DNA of 64,000 bases from Rhizobium sp. BK251 (GTDB lineage Bacteria > Pseudomonadota > Alphaproteobacteria > Rhizobiales > Rhizobiaceae). Positions 50,869-59,112 of the stretch are shown in pieces. Made by a program: the position numbers and the translations under genes. Location of the stretch: NCBI RefSeq assembly GCF_004345245.1, contig NZ_SLUQ01000009.1, positions 62,001 to 126,000 of the forward strand, read 5' to 3'. The stretch's first letter is position 1. The number at the start of each line of letters is the position of its first letter. The notes below the pieces were generated by a model. The model was not told where the DNA came from. It worked only from the letters and a program-made list of their open reading frames with translations, and did not search any database.

Positions 50869-52956
50869 TCAGCCTTCCCTCTTCACCGAGATCGCCTCGA
50901 AGGCCTCCACCGGGGGAAGCTCAAACCAGGTGTATCCATCGTCCGGCGCACCGGCCTTAGACGCGGCAACGGTCTTTCCGGAAACCAGCGCCACGGCCTC
51001 TTTGGCCGCGCCGCGGATGCCGAGCCGCAGCCCGTGGACTGCAGCCGCATCCTCGTAGAGGTTGTTGCGCTGGCCGCCGAAGTTGACGACGTGAACGAGA
51101 AGACGGCCGGTGCTCTCCTGCTGCTGGATCGTGACCTCCAGCGACCCCTTCCCTTCCAGCCGCACGGGCGCGGGCGGGATGTTGCGCTCGATCAGGTCCG
51201 CGACAAGGACGCGATGGCTCGGCAGGCTGTCGCGGTAGTATTGCCAATCGGGATTCCAGGGAACGTAGATCGCCTTGCCCTTGCCGTGGCTACCGACGAT
51301 CACACCAGGCAATTCGCTCTCGAAATCCGGGAAGCAGAGCTCTGGCGGCCCGAAGCGCTGTGGCGGCAGCAGCTTCATCAGCGTCGCCGAGCCTTCCTTC
51401 GGCTTGCTGACGAAATAGCGGTCGTCCAGCATCAGCAGTTTGCTCTGCGGCAGCGGCAGCTCGCCTTCTTCAATGCGGAGGTAGGCGCCGCGCATGTGGA
51501 GACGCGTCGACGGCTTGTCCTCGATTGGAAGGCATTTCAGGGCCGGCCGATCGCGAGGCGCGCCGCGTTCGTCGTAGAGCCCGGTATCGCCCGTGACGAC
51601 AACGATTCCGCCATTCTCGACATATCGGTCGATCACGCTCGCTTCCTCATCGCTGAGGCAGGAAATGTTCGGGATCAGGATCGCGTCATAACGCGCCAGG
51701 ATCTCTGAGCCGCCGGCTTCGGCTACAAGGTCGTCGCTGACGAAATCGAAAGGCAGGCGGGATTCGACGAGCATCCGGTATGCGCCGCGGAACGCCTGGT
51801 CGCCAAATGCGGCGCTCGCGGTCCTCTTCCGATAGACCTCGTTGCGATGAGAGTGATAGAGCCCGATGCGGGCCGCCGATCTCAGGTCGCGATAGTGGGC
51901 CTCATGCTCCTTGTGCCAGTGGAACAGACGCGAGATGTCCTCAAACGGTGTCTTGTCGTCCTGGTCGAGCACCCCGAGCAGATAGTAGTCGAGTGCGGCG
52001 CCGCTCGCGAGTTGCTGGGCAAAGCGCAGCATGTGGTAGCCGCCCGTCTCGGAATGGAAGCGCCAGGCGAAGTCCACGAAATTGGTGGAGGTCGAGGAGA
52101 AGGTCTTGCCCTGCCCATAGGCAGCCGCCCAGCGTGCCTGCTCGCCGGCCTGATACGGCCATTCCGGTTGGGGCCGATCGACCGCCCGCTGCACTTCCAT
52201 GCGGATGAGATCGGACTCGCCTCGGTGACCGGTCATGGCCACCTTCGGATTGACGGCCTTGATATGGCGGTAGACCTTGGCGCGCAGTTCGAGCGAGGTG
52301 CGTTCCTTGAAGGCGAGATAATCGGGATAGGCCGGGTCGGAAAAGTCTTCCTTCAGCGGCAGCTCCCGACGATACATGGCGCGGAAGCGGCGGCGGCAAT
52401 TCTCGCAGACGCAGATGCCGAAATAGTCGCCGGAATAGGTGAAGTTGGTATAGCCGAACATGTTGAAGAAGACGCCGTCAACATCGTACTTGCCGAGCGC
52501 TTCGCTGATGATCTGCAGCGAATAGTCCTGATACCAGCCGCCGTTCACGCAGGCCTGGTAGGTGCCGTTGTATTCGAGGACATCGCCCCTGATATTGTGC
52601 ACGAACCAGTCGGGATGCGCCTCATAGGCAATGCGGGTGGCCTTCGACATGTCGAAACGGCCAACGAGCGAAAGCCCTTCGGCATGCGCCGCCTCGATCG
52701 CGTCTCCAAGGGCGTCACCCTTCATGAGCGGATTGACGGCGTGCAGCTTCAGCTTCGTCGGGTAGAAAGCAAAGATGCCGCCGATATTATAAAGCAGCAC
52801 GTCGGCGCCGAACTCGCGTGTTTCGCGCGCCAGCTTGCGCTGGTCGTAGAGTGCGTCGGGCTGGCGCAGGTTGGTCTGAACCATCCGATAGGGACGCTTC
52901 CACCATGCTGGCGCCGCGTCGGCTGCCGCACTCCTCTCAATGGTATCAGGCTGCAT
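50869..52956 (-). CDS. Putative glycoside hydrolase, GHL6-like with beta-galactosidase trimerisation-type domain
   Basis: A 695-aa cytoplasmic protein without signal peptide. The N-terminal 340 residues look like a TIM barrel of the hypothetical glycosyl hydrolase 6 group: TNLRQPDALYDQRKLARETR, GADVLLYNIGGIFAFYPTKL, RFDMSKATRIAYEAHPDWF and VDGVFFNMFGYTNFTYSGDY. A cysteine motif CVCENCRRRF follows, possibly structural. From about residue 390 (YDAILIPNISCLSDEEASVI, then VENGGIVVVTGDTGLYDERG) it resembles the glutaminase-like trimerisation domain of GH42 enzymes; a C-terminal beta domain follows. Activity and substrate are unknown. It sits between the ATPases and the binding protein, overlapping the ATPase gene, so it probably processes the imported saccharide. 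Confidence 0.78.
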   Translation of the reverse strand: MQPDTIERSAAADAAPAWWKRPYRMVQTNLRQPDALYDQRKLARETREFGADVLLYNIGGIFAFYPTKLKLHAVNPLMKGDALGDAIEAAHAEGLSLVGRFDMSKATRIAYEAHPDWFVHNIRGDVLEYNGTYQACVNGGWYQDYSLQIISEALGKYDVDGVFFNMFGYTNFTYSGDYFGICVCENCRRRFRAMYRRELPLKEDFSDPAYPDYLAFKERTSLELRAKVYRHIKAVNPKVAMTGHRGESDLIRMEVQRAVDRPQPEWPYQAGEQARWAAAYGQGKTFSSTSTNFVDFAWRFHSETGGYHMLRFAQQLASGAALDYYLLGVLDQDDKTPFEDISRLFHWHKEHEAHYRDLRSAARIGLYHSHRNEVYRKRTASAAFGDQAFRGAYRMLVESRLPFDFVSDDLVAEAGGSEILARYDAILIPNISCLSDEEASVIDRYVENGGIVVVTGDTGLYDERGAPRDRPALKCLPIEDKPSTRLHMRGAYLRIEEGELPLPQSKLLMLDDRYFVSKPKEGSATLMKLLPPQRFGPPELCFPDFESELPGVIVGSHGKGKAIYVPWNPDWQYYRDSLPSHRVLVADLIERNIPPAPVRLEGKGSLEVTIQQQESTGRLLVHVVNFGGQRNNLYEDAAAVHGLRLGIRGAAKEAVALVSGKTVAASKAGAPDDGYTWFELPPVEAFEAISVKREG

Positions 52957-54007
52957 TCTCTCTCACTCCCTTAAGGTCAAGCTTTTCGGCGTGGTGACAC
53001 GCGACCTCGCTGTCATCGATGGCCCGCAAGACCGGATCGACGGCGCGACATTCGTCAGTTGCGAAGGGGCAGCGCGGATGGAAGGCACAGCCGCCCGGGC
53101 GGTTGGCCGGGTCGGCCACCTCCCCCTTGAGCCGCATGCGCTTTTCGCTGCGTGCCAGTCTTGGATCGGGACGCGGAACGGAGGCGAGAAGCGCCGCCGT
53201 ATAGGGATGCCGAGGCCGCGAAAACAGGGTTTCCACCGAGGCCAGTTCCACCACGCGGCCCGCATACATGACCGCCACCCGGTCCGAGATGTATTCGACC
53301 ACACCGAGATCGTGCGAAATAAAGACGTAAGTCAGGTCGAACTCTTCCTGCAGGTCCTGCAGGAGATTGAGCGTTTGTGCCTGGATCGACACGTCGAGCG
53401 CGGAGACACACTCGTCGGCCACGACGAGCTTGGGACGGACGGACAGAGCCCGCGCAATGCCGATGCGCTGCCGCTCCCCGCCCGAGAAGGCGTAAGGATA
53501 GCGCGACATGTATTCGGGTCGCAGTCCGACGCGCCGCAACAGGTCGGCAACGGTCGCCTCGACCTCTGCCTTGTCCGTCATCCCGAAATTCCGCAGCGGC
53601 TCGCCGACGATGTCGATCACTCGCCGACGCGCATTAAGGGATGCGAACGGATCCTGGAAGATCATCCGGATATCGGAGCGATAGGGCCGCATTTCCGCAG
53701 GCGAGAGATGGGCGAGATCGACCTCCTGCCCGCCCTGGGAATAGAGGATGCGACCACCGGTCGGTTCGATGACGCGCACCAGCGCCTGGCCGAGAGTGGT
53801 CTTGCCGCAGCCCGATTCACCGACGATGCTCAGCGTTTCGCCGGGCCGGATCGACAGCGAAATGCCGTCCACTGCGCGTATGTGCTTGACCGTCTTCTTG
53901 AAGAAACCGGAAGTGACAGGGAAATGCACCTTCACGTCTTCGGCCTTGAGTAGCGTCTCGCTCGAGAGGCTGCCCGATCTTGGCAAGCCGGCGGGTACCA
54001 TGTTCAT
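52946..54007 (-). CDS. ABC transporter ATP-binding protein, DppF type
   Basis: ATPase of 353 aa. Motifs: GESGCGKTTLGQA, FSGGERQRIGIARAL, VVADECVSALD (Cys in place of the usual Pro/Ala) and SHDLGVVEYI. The C-terminal extension has the cysteine-bearing pattern GGCAFHPRCPFATDEC typical of oligopeptide-type ATPases. The ATG at 54007 follows GGAGG 7 nt upstream. It starts 2 nt before the previous stop ends and its stop overlaps the glycosidase gene by 11 nt. Confidence 0.92.
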   Translation of the reverse strand: MNMVPAGLPRSGSLSSETLLKAEDVKVHFPVTSGFFKKTVKHIRAVDGISLSIRPGETLSIVGESGCGKTTLGQALVRVIEPTGGRILYSQGGQEVDLAHLSPAEMRPYRSDIRMIFQDPFASLNARRRVIDIVGEPLRNFGMTDKAEVEATVADLLRRVGLRPEYMSRYPYAFSGGERQRIGIARALSVRPKLVVADECVSALDVSIQAQTLNLLQDLQEEFDLTYVFISHDLGVVEYISDRVAVMYAGRVVELASVETLFSRPRHPYTAALLASVPRPDPRLARSEKRMRLKGEVADPANRPGGCAFHPRCPFATDECRAVDPVLRAIDDSEVACHHAEKLDLKGVRENAA

Positions 54008-54009
54008 AC

Positions 54010-55056
54010 TCACGCCTCCATCCTGGCCTTGACGCCTGCATATTGCGGGTCCCGCATATGACAGGCTGCAAGGTGCGCCGGGCCAAGTTCGCGCAGGGAC
54101 GGTTCGATCCTGTCGCAGAGGCCAGCGGCCGCCTCGCGACAGCGCGTATTGAAGGGGCATCCTTCGGGACGGTTGAGCGGATGCGGGACCATGCCCTCGA
54201 TCGCCTTCAGCCTCTGGCCCGCCGTGTGCCGCGCACCGAGCTTCGGGATCGAGTCGAGAAGCGCGAGCGTGTAAGGATGCTGGGGCCGGTAGAAGATGTC
54301 ATCCACGCTTCCACGTTCGACGACGCGACCGAGATACATCACCGCGACTTCGTCGGCGATTTCGGCCACGACGCCAAGATCGTGGGTGATGAACATCACC
54401 CCCATCGAGGTTTCCTGCTGCAGTTCCTTGATGAGTTCGAGAATGTTTGCCTGCGTCGTGACGTCGAGCGCGGTGGTGGGTTCGTCCGCGATCAGCATGG
54501 CGGGGCGGCAGGCCAGCGCCATCGCAATCATCACCCTCTGGCGCATGCCGCCGGAGAGTTCGAAGGGATAGGATGCAAGGCGCCGGCGTGGATCGGGTAT
54601 GCCGACACGATCTAGGGCATCGACGGTGCGCTCGATCGCCTGCCTGGGGGCAATGCGATGGTGGAGAAGGATCTTCTCGACGAGCTGGTCGCCGATCGTA
54701 TGGACCGGGCTCAGCGAGTTCATCGGCTCCTGGAAGATCATCGCGATGTCGCGCCCGCGGATCGCACGGATTTCCTTGCCTTTCGGGTCGAGCCCGGCGA
54801 TGTCCACGCTCTTTATGCCGTCGCGGCTGAAGACCATGCTGCCGGCGACAACTCGTCCCGGACCCCCGACGATCTGCAGGACGGATTTCGCCATCATCGA
54901 CTTTCCGGAGCCGGATTCGCCGACGATGCAGAGCGTTTTGCCGCGCTTCACGTCGAGGTCAACGCCGTCGACGGCCTTGATGAGACCTTCGCGCAGATCG
55001 AAATGCGTCTTCAGGCCGCGCACGGAGAGGATGGGTTGATCGATGGACTGGGTCAT
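54010..55056 (-). CDS. ABC transporter ATP-binding protein, DppD type
   Basis: ATPase of 348 aa. Motifs: GESGSGKSMMAKS, LSGGMRQRVMIAMAL, IADEPTTALD and THDLGVVAEI. The C-terminus carries EGCPFNTRCREAAAGLC, the cysteine cluster that some members use for an iron-sulfur site. Its start overlaps the permease stop by ATGA. Together with 52946..54007 it corresponds to the single fused ATPase of the first system. Confidence 0.92.
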   Translation of the reverse strand: MTQSIDQPILSVRGLKTHFDLREGLIKAVDGVDLDVKRGKTLCIVGESGSGKSMMAKSVLQIVGGPGRVVAGSMVFSRDGIKSVDIAGLDPKGKEIRAIRGRDIAMIFQEPMNSLSPVHTIGDQLVEKILLHHRIAPRQAIERTVDALDRVGIPDPRRRLASYPFELSGGMRQRVMIAMALACRPAMLIADEPTTALDVTTQANILELIKELQQETSMGVMFITHDLGVVAEIADEVAVMYLGRVVERGSVDDIFYRPQHPYTLALLDSIPKLGARHTAGQRLKAIEGMVPHPLNRPEGCPFNTRCREAAAGLCDRIEPSLRELGPAHLAACHMRDPQYAGVKARMEA

Positions 55057-56186
55057 GCGTAGGGGTCCGCCGCATCTCGAAGTCCGTCACCGAGGAAATT
55101 CAGCGAAAGGACGGTTATGATGACCAGTGCGCCGGGAGCGAGAAGCCACGGTGCTTCGGCCAGTGACCGGATGTTCTGCGCCTCCTGGAGCAGCACGCCC
55201 CAGCTGACGACCGGAGGCCGCAGGCCGATGCCGAGGAACGATAGGGAGGTCTCCGCGATGATCATTGCCGGAATGGCAAGCGTTGTTGACGCGATGATGT
55301 GACTGATGAAGCCGGGTACGAGGTGTCGCGTGATGATCTTCATTTCGGATGTGCCGTCGAGGCGTGCAGCAAGGACGAAGACCTCGTTGCGCCAGGACAT
55401 GAACCTGCCTCTCACCTCGCGGGCAAGCGACGTCCATCCGATCAGTGAAATGATCATGGTGATGATGAAGTAGACGAGGATCGGCGACCACGTGACGGGA
55501 ATTGCCGCGGCAAGGCCCATCCATAGCGGAATCGTCGGGACCGACATGATGAACTCGATGACGCGCTGGATGGCGTTATCGACAAAGCCACCGAAATAGC
55601 CCGAGATGCCTCCCAGGACGATGCCGAGGACGAGGCTGATCGCCACGCCGATGAGGCCGACGGAGGTCGATACGCGCGTTCCATAGACCAGTCTGCTGAA
55701 CACGTCCCTGCCCAGGCGGTCAGATCCGAGCAGATAAAAGGACTGCTTCACGTCCTTGGGGCCGATCAGATGGGTGCTCATCGGAATGAGACCCCAGAGC
55801 CTGTAAGTCTCGCCTTGCACGAAGAGCCCTATCGGAATCCTGACGTCGGGATCGGGCGCAAAGACGCGGCGAAGCGTCTTCGGATCGCGCTTCGAGCTGA
55901 AGCCCGTGACATGCGGCCCGAAATGATAGCTACCGTTTGCGTCGGTATAGAACAGATTGATGCCCTGCGGCGGCAGCATCGTGTAGGCCGGATCATAAAA
56001 GTCCGGCGAACGCGGCGCGACGACCTCGGCAAAGATTGCGACGAGATATATCAAGAGGATGACAAGGCCGCTCCAATAAGCGAGCTTGTGCTCCTTGAAC
56101 TTGAGCCAGATCAGCTGGCGCTGGCTTGCAAGGCCGATAGCGGCAGCTGCGATCGTTGTCTTTGGTCCTGCTTCGACCGCACTCAT
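55053..56186 (-). CDS. ABC transporter permease, DppC type with long periplasmic insert
   Basis: Permease of 377 aa, the first gene of the operon. It has the same extra loop of about 90 residues after the first membrane segment as 20791..21945, then GSDRLGRDVFSR and the docking region FVLAARLDGTSEMKI. The end SLNFLGDGLRDAADPYA matches its paralogue nearly exactly. The ATG at 56186 (MSAVEAGPKT) has GAGAGG upstream; extension to 56273 is possible but has no clear site. An operon that starts with the C-type permease is unusual, since the binding protein normally comes first. Confidence 0.9.
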   Translation of the reverse strand: MSAVEAGPKTTIAAAAIGLASQRQLIWLKFKEHKLAYWSGLVILLIYLVAIFAEVVAPRSPDFYDPAYTMLPPQGINLFYTDANGSYHFGPHVTGFSSKRDPKTLRRVFAPDPDVRIPIGLFVQGETYRLWGLIPMSTHLIGPKDVKQSFYLLGSDRLGRDVFSRLVYGTRVSTSVGLIGVAISLVLGIVLGGISGYFGGFVDNAIQRVIEFIMSVPTIPLWMGLAAAIPVTWSPILVYFIITMIISLIGWTSLAREVRGRFMSWRNEVFVLAARLDGTSEMKIITRHLVPGFISHIIASTTLAIPAMIIAETSLSFLGIGLRPPVVSWGVLLQEAQNIRSLAEAPWLLAPGALVIITVLSLNFLGDGLRDAADPYA

Positions 56187-56313
56187 GACAGCCTCTCGGC
56201 CAGCAGGAGCGATGTTGAAAGAGAACGACAAGGCAAGGCGGACAAGACCATAAGGTTCCTCCCTCAGCCGCAAGCTCCAACGCTAGTTTGGAGCATTTGT
56301 TTGCTTGTTGTTA

Positions 56314-56373
56314 GCCAAACATGCAGACAAAACAACTCAGCGTCAAGCGCAATTTTCTCTTTGGCCAGACATG
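56314..56373. repeat. Direct repeat pair GCCARACATG
   Basis: GCCAAACATG (56314-56323) and GCCAGACATG (56364-56373) repeat with one mismatch and start exactly 50 bp apart, so they lie on about the same face of the helix. They are candidate regulator half-sites for the adjacent LacI protein. Confidence 0.35.
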
Positions 56374-56508
56374 AAAATAGCTGTGAACTCCTCTGCTGCA
56401 TCTGCGCAAGTGGATATTGCGAAGAAATATCAGGAAACTAAGCGAAATCAGTGCCCTTGTATGGTATGATGCAGAAGAGACCGGGTGCATTGCACAATGA
56501 CTTATCGT

Positions 56509-56538
56509 TTGACAACGCACGCAACTTTGACCTAACAA
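56509..56538 (+). promoter_or_regulatory. Possible promoter of the LacI gene
   Basis: TTGACA (56509-56514) and TAACAA (56533-56538) are 18 nt apart and lie about 46 nt before the start codon. The -10 match is moderate. Confidence 0.4.
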
Positions 56539-56584
56539 GAACAAAATTGCACTGCAACGCCTGTGCTAACTGAAAAGATCGTAC

Positions 56585-57634
56585 ATGACACGTGTCACCC
56601 TCCAGGAAATTGCTGATCACCTAGGGATTTCCAAGTTCGCGGTCTCCCGCGCACTCACGGGAAAGCCCGGCGTCAGCGACGATACGCGGCGCATCGTGCT
56701 GAATGCGGCCGAGCAATTCGGCTACACGGCGCGCCGAAATCGCACGGTTCCGCAGTCGATCGAGGTGATCTTTCACGATCGGACGGTGGCGAACCGTGAA
56801 TTGTGGATCGACGTGCAGCATGGCATCGAGATGGAGGCGACGCGGTTCGGTTGCACCATGGCGGTGCGATGGACCGACGATCATCACATTATCGACCGGC
56901 TGGAGGCCTCGACGCTCGGCTTCATCCTGGTCGGTCCGCAGGAGCCACGGATGTTCGATGCGGCTCGCGACAGCGTCGTCCCTTCGGTCGTCGTCGCCCA
57001 CGTCGTGCCCGAGCTTTACCCAATGGACCAGATCACGGCCACCGACGTCGAGGCGGGCGTTTCGGTCGCAAAGTTCCTGTATGGACTGGGTCACAGGCGG
57101 CTCGTCTACGTACATGGCCAGCTTGGCTATCCCGGTCGCTATGCACGCCTCAGGGGCTTTTCGGAGGCTACCGCGGAACTGCAGGGCGCGGAGCTGCGCG
57201 AAATATCCTTCAAGGAAGACTACATGGCGGCCGACTTCCGCGATGCCGTGATGAAGATGGCGAAGGTGGGATTCGAGCCGACGGCATTCTTCTGCGGCAG
57301 CGACGGGGTTGCGGTTACAGTCGTCTCGGAGCTGATGCGCATGGGTATATCGGTACCGTATGACGTTTCCGTGGTAGGCCATGCCGACTATCCCATTGCA
57401 ACGCAGGTCTCGCCCAATCTGACGACTGTCCACATGCCTCACAAGCAGATGGGGGTCGCGGCGGTCCGGCAGCTATTGTCCCGCCTCGGGATGAACGGTC
57501 AGCTGAACGACTTGCCGGCGCAGCGGGTAAGCCTCGTGCCACATCTGGTCGTGCGCCAGTCTTCGGCCGAGGCTCCGAAGCACTCCTGGCTCAGGAAGCT
57601 TTCCGCAGAGCTGGGGCACATGCCGGGCCGGTGA
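56585..57634 (+). CDS. LacI family transcriptional regulator
   Basis: Regulator of 349 aa. Helix-turn-helix TLQEIADHLGISKFAVSRAL, hinge near FGYTARRNRTVPQSIE, then the sugar-binding-like domain (GHRRLVYVHGQLGYPGRYAR). It is divergent from the GHL6-like transport operon and most likely controls it, sensing the imported saccharide or a degradation product. The core LacI operator pattern with a central CG was not found in the gap, so its site may be atypical. The C-terminal 20 residues are basic. Confidence 0.9.
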   Translation: MTRVTLQEIADHLGISKFAVSRALTGKPGVSDDTRRIVLNAAEQFGYTARRNRTVPQSIEVIFHDRTVANRELWIDVQHGIEMEATRFGCTMAVRWTDDHHIIDRLEASTLGFILVGPQEPRMFDAARDSVVPSVVVAHVVPELYPMDQITATDVEAGVSVAKFLYGLGHRRLVYVHGQLGYPGRYARLRGFSEATAELQGAELREISFKEDYMAADFRDAVMKMAKVGFEPTAFFCGSDGVAVTVVSELMRMGISVPYDVSVVGHADYPIATQVSPNLTTVHMPHKQMGVAAVRQLLSRLGMNGQLNDLPAQRVSLVPHLVVRQSSAEAPKHSWLRKLSAELGHMPGR

Positions 57635-57772
57635 AGGTGGCCGGATCGCGTTTGAGCGGCAAGGCATTGGTTTCCGTTACTCATTTTGGTCGTTTCGCGT
57701 GCCTTCCCGCTGGCATTGCCTGTGGCTAGCCTCTATCCTTGTCGGCATCGTCATCAGTAACAAGAGCCGGTT

Positions 57773-59059
57773 TTGTTCGTAGAGATTTCAATCGTCATAC
57801 TGCTCACCGTTCTCAACGGCGTGCTTGCAATGTCAGAGCTTGCTGTCGTTTCCTCTCGCCCGGCCCGTCTGAAGGTCCTTGCCGACCAGGGCAGCCGAGG
57901 CGCCCGTCTCGCCATCAAGCTTGCCGAGAACCCCGGACGGTTCCTTTCCACCGTCCAGATCGGCATCACCCTCGTCGGTGTCCTCTCAGGTGCCTTTTCG
58001 GGTGCGACGCTGGGGGCGCGCTTTACCGGCTGGTTGCTGGCTCAGGGGGTCCCGTCGACCTTTGCGGATGCAATCGGCGTCGGTACCGTCGTCGTCGCCA
58101 TCACCTATCTGTCGCTGATCATCGGAGAGCTGGTGCCGAAGCAGATCGCGCTTCGCGAGCCGGAGGCGGTGGCCAGCCGGGTTGCGCCCGCAATGGTCGT
58201 CCTGTCCAAGCTGGGTGCGCCGCTGGTCCTGCTGCTCGACGCATCCGGCCGCCTGGTACTCGGCATTCTCGGCCAGTCCGGGAAGGGAAGCGACGGCGTC
58301 ACCGACGAGGAGATCAGGACGGTGCTTGCGGAGGCGCAGAGTGCAGGCGTCATCGAGACCGAGGAATCGGCGATGATCTCCGGCGTGATGCGCCTTGCCG
58401 ATCGCACCGCGCGCGCCTTGATGACCCCCAGAAGGGACGTCGAGGTCATCGATATCGAGGATAGTCTCGAAGAAATAAGAGCGCAGTTGCACCGGACGGG
58501 CCGTTCGCGGCTTCCCGTCCGCAAGGGCAGCTCGGACGAGGTTCTCGGCGTATTGTTCGTCAAGGATTTCTACGACGCTATGTCCTCGGGCGGCCGGGCG
58601 GATCTCTTGACGCTGGTCCGCGAAGTGCCCGTGGTGTCGGACTTTTCCAGCGCCAACAACGTTATTGAGGCGATCCGACGGTCTTCGACGCACATGGTCC
58701 TGGTCTACGACGAATACGGTCATTTCGAAGGCGTCATCACCTCAGGCGACATCCTGGAGGCGATCGTCGGCGTCTTCCGTGAGGGCGCAAGCGATGAGCA
58801 GGCGATCGCGCGGCGCGATGACGGCTCCTATCTGGTCTCCGGCTGGATGCCGATCGACGAGTTCTCCGACTTCATGAACTTCCGGCTCGACGACGATGTG
58901 GAATACCAGACCGTCGCGGGATTGGTGCTGGAAGAGCTGAAACACCTGCCGGAACTTGGCGAGAGCTTCAGCAAGAACGGCTGGCGCTTCGAAGTTATCG
59001 ACCTGGACGGCCGGCGCATCGACAAGCTGCTCCTCATCCCCGAAGCGGCGGCGGCCTGA
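57773..59059 (+). CDS. CorC/HlyC family membrane protein (CNNM-like, CBS domains)
   Basis: Inner-membrane protein of 428 aa, of the group once called hemolysins and now linked to magnesium or cobalt efflux. An N-terminal DUF21 domain with three to four membrane segments covers about residues 1-190 (ISIVILLTVLNGVLAMSELA and IIGELVPKQIALREPE). It is followed by a CBS pair (about 205-335, with RTARALMTPRRDVEVID and VYDEYGHFEGVIT) and a C-terminal CorC_HlyC domain (SGWMPIDEFSDFM). Start is TTG at 57773, because an in-frame stop lies 15 nt upstream and no ATG precedes the first membrane helix. It is not part of the flanking sugar loci. A terminator follows. Confidence 0.88.
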   Translation: MFVEISIVILLTVLNGVLAMSELAVVSSRPARLKVLADQGSRGARLAIKLAENPGRFLSTVQIGITLVGVLSGAFSGATLGARFTGWLLAQGVPSTFADAIGVGTVVVAITYLSLIIGELVPKQIALREPEAVASRVAPAMVVLSKLGAPLVLLLDASGRLVLGILGQSGKGSDGVTDEEIRTVLAEAQSAGVIETEESAMISGVMRLADRTARALMTPRRDVEVIDIEDSLEEIRAQLHRTGRSRLPVRKGSSDEVLGVLFVKDFYDAMSSGGRADLLTLVREVPVVSDFSSANNVIEAIRRSSTHMVLVYDEYGHFEGVITSGDILEAIVGVFREGASDEQAIARRDDGSYLVSGWMPIDEFSDFMNFRLDDDVEYQTVAGLVLEELKHLPELGESFSKNGWRFEVIDLDGRRIDKLLLIPEAAAA

Positions 59060-59076
59060 CGGCGGTTACAGGGTTG

Positions 59077-59112
59077 TGCGGGGCCGGGCTAAGCGTCCGG
59101 CCCCCGCATTTT
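59077..59112 (+). terminator. Intrinsic terminator of the CorC-type gene
   Basis: A strong GC stem (TGCGGGGCCGG / CCGGCCCCCGCA, one bulged C) with a 9-nt loop is followed directly by TTTT on the plus strand. It lies 18 nt after the stop and ends on the stop codon of the convergent binding-protein gene, so it may serve both directions. Confidence 0.75.

Larger units (their letters stand above)
56187..56584. other. 398-nt divergent regulatory gap
   Basis: No gene seen. The gap separates the leftward GHL6-like operon from a rightward LacI gene and is AT-richer than its surroundings. It contains two 10-bp direct repeats (56314-56323 and 56364-56373) and a promoter-like pair at 56509-56538. Two short leftward frames have cysteine-rich, unrecognisable sequence and are not called. 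Confidence 0.55.

Noticed and set aside
48802..51708. Very long open frame (968 codons) on the plus strand
   Set aside because: It is the antisense shadow of the family-5 receptor and GHL6-like genes, which have signal peptides, ribosome sites and family motifs on the minus strand; GC-rich codon use keeps the opposite frame open.
56311..56544. 77-codon leftward frame in the divergent gap
   Set aside because: Cysteine-rich, AT-rich sequence without a ribosome site; better explained as regulatory DNA.
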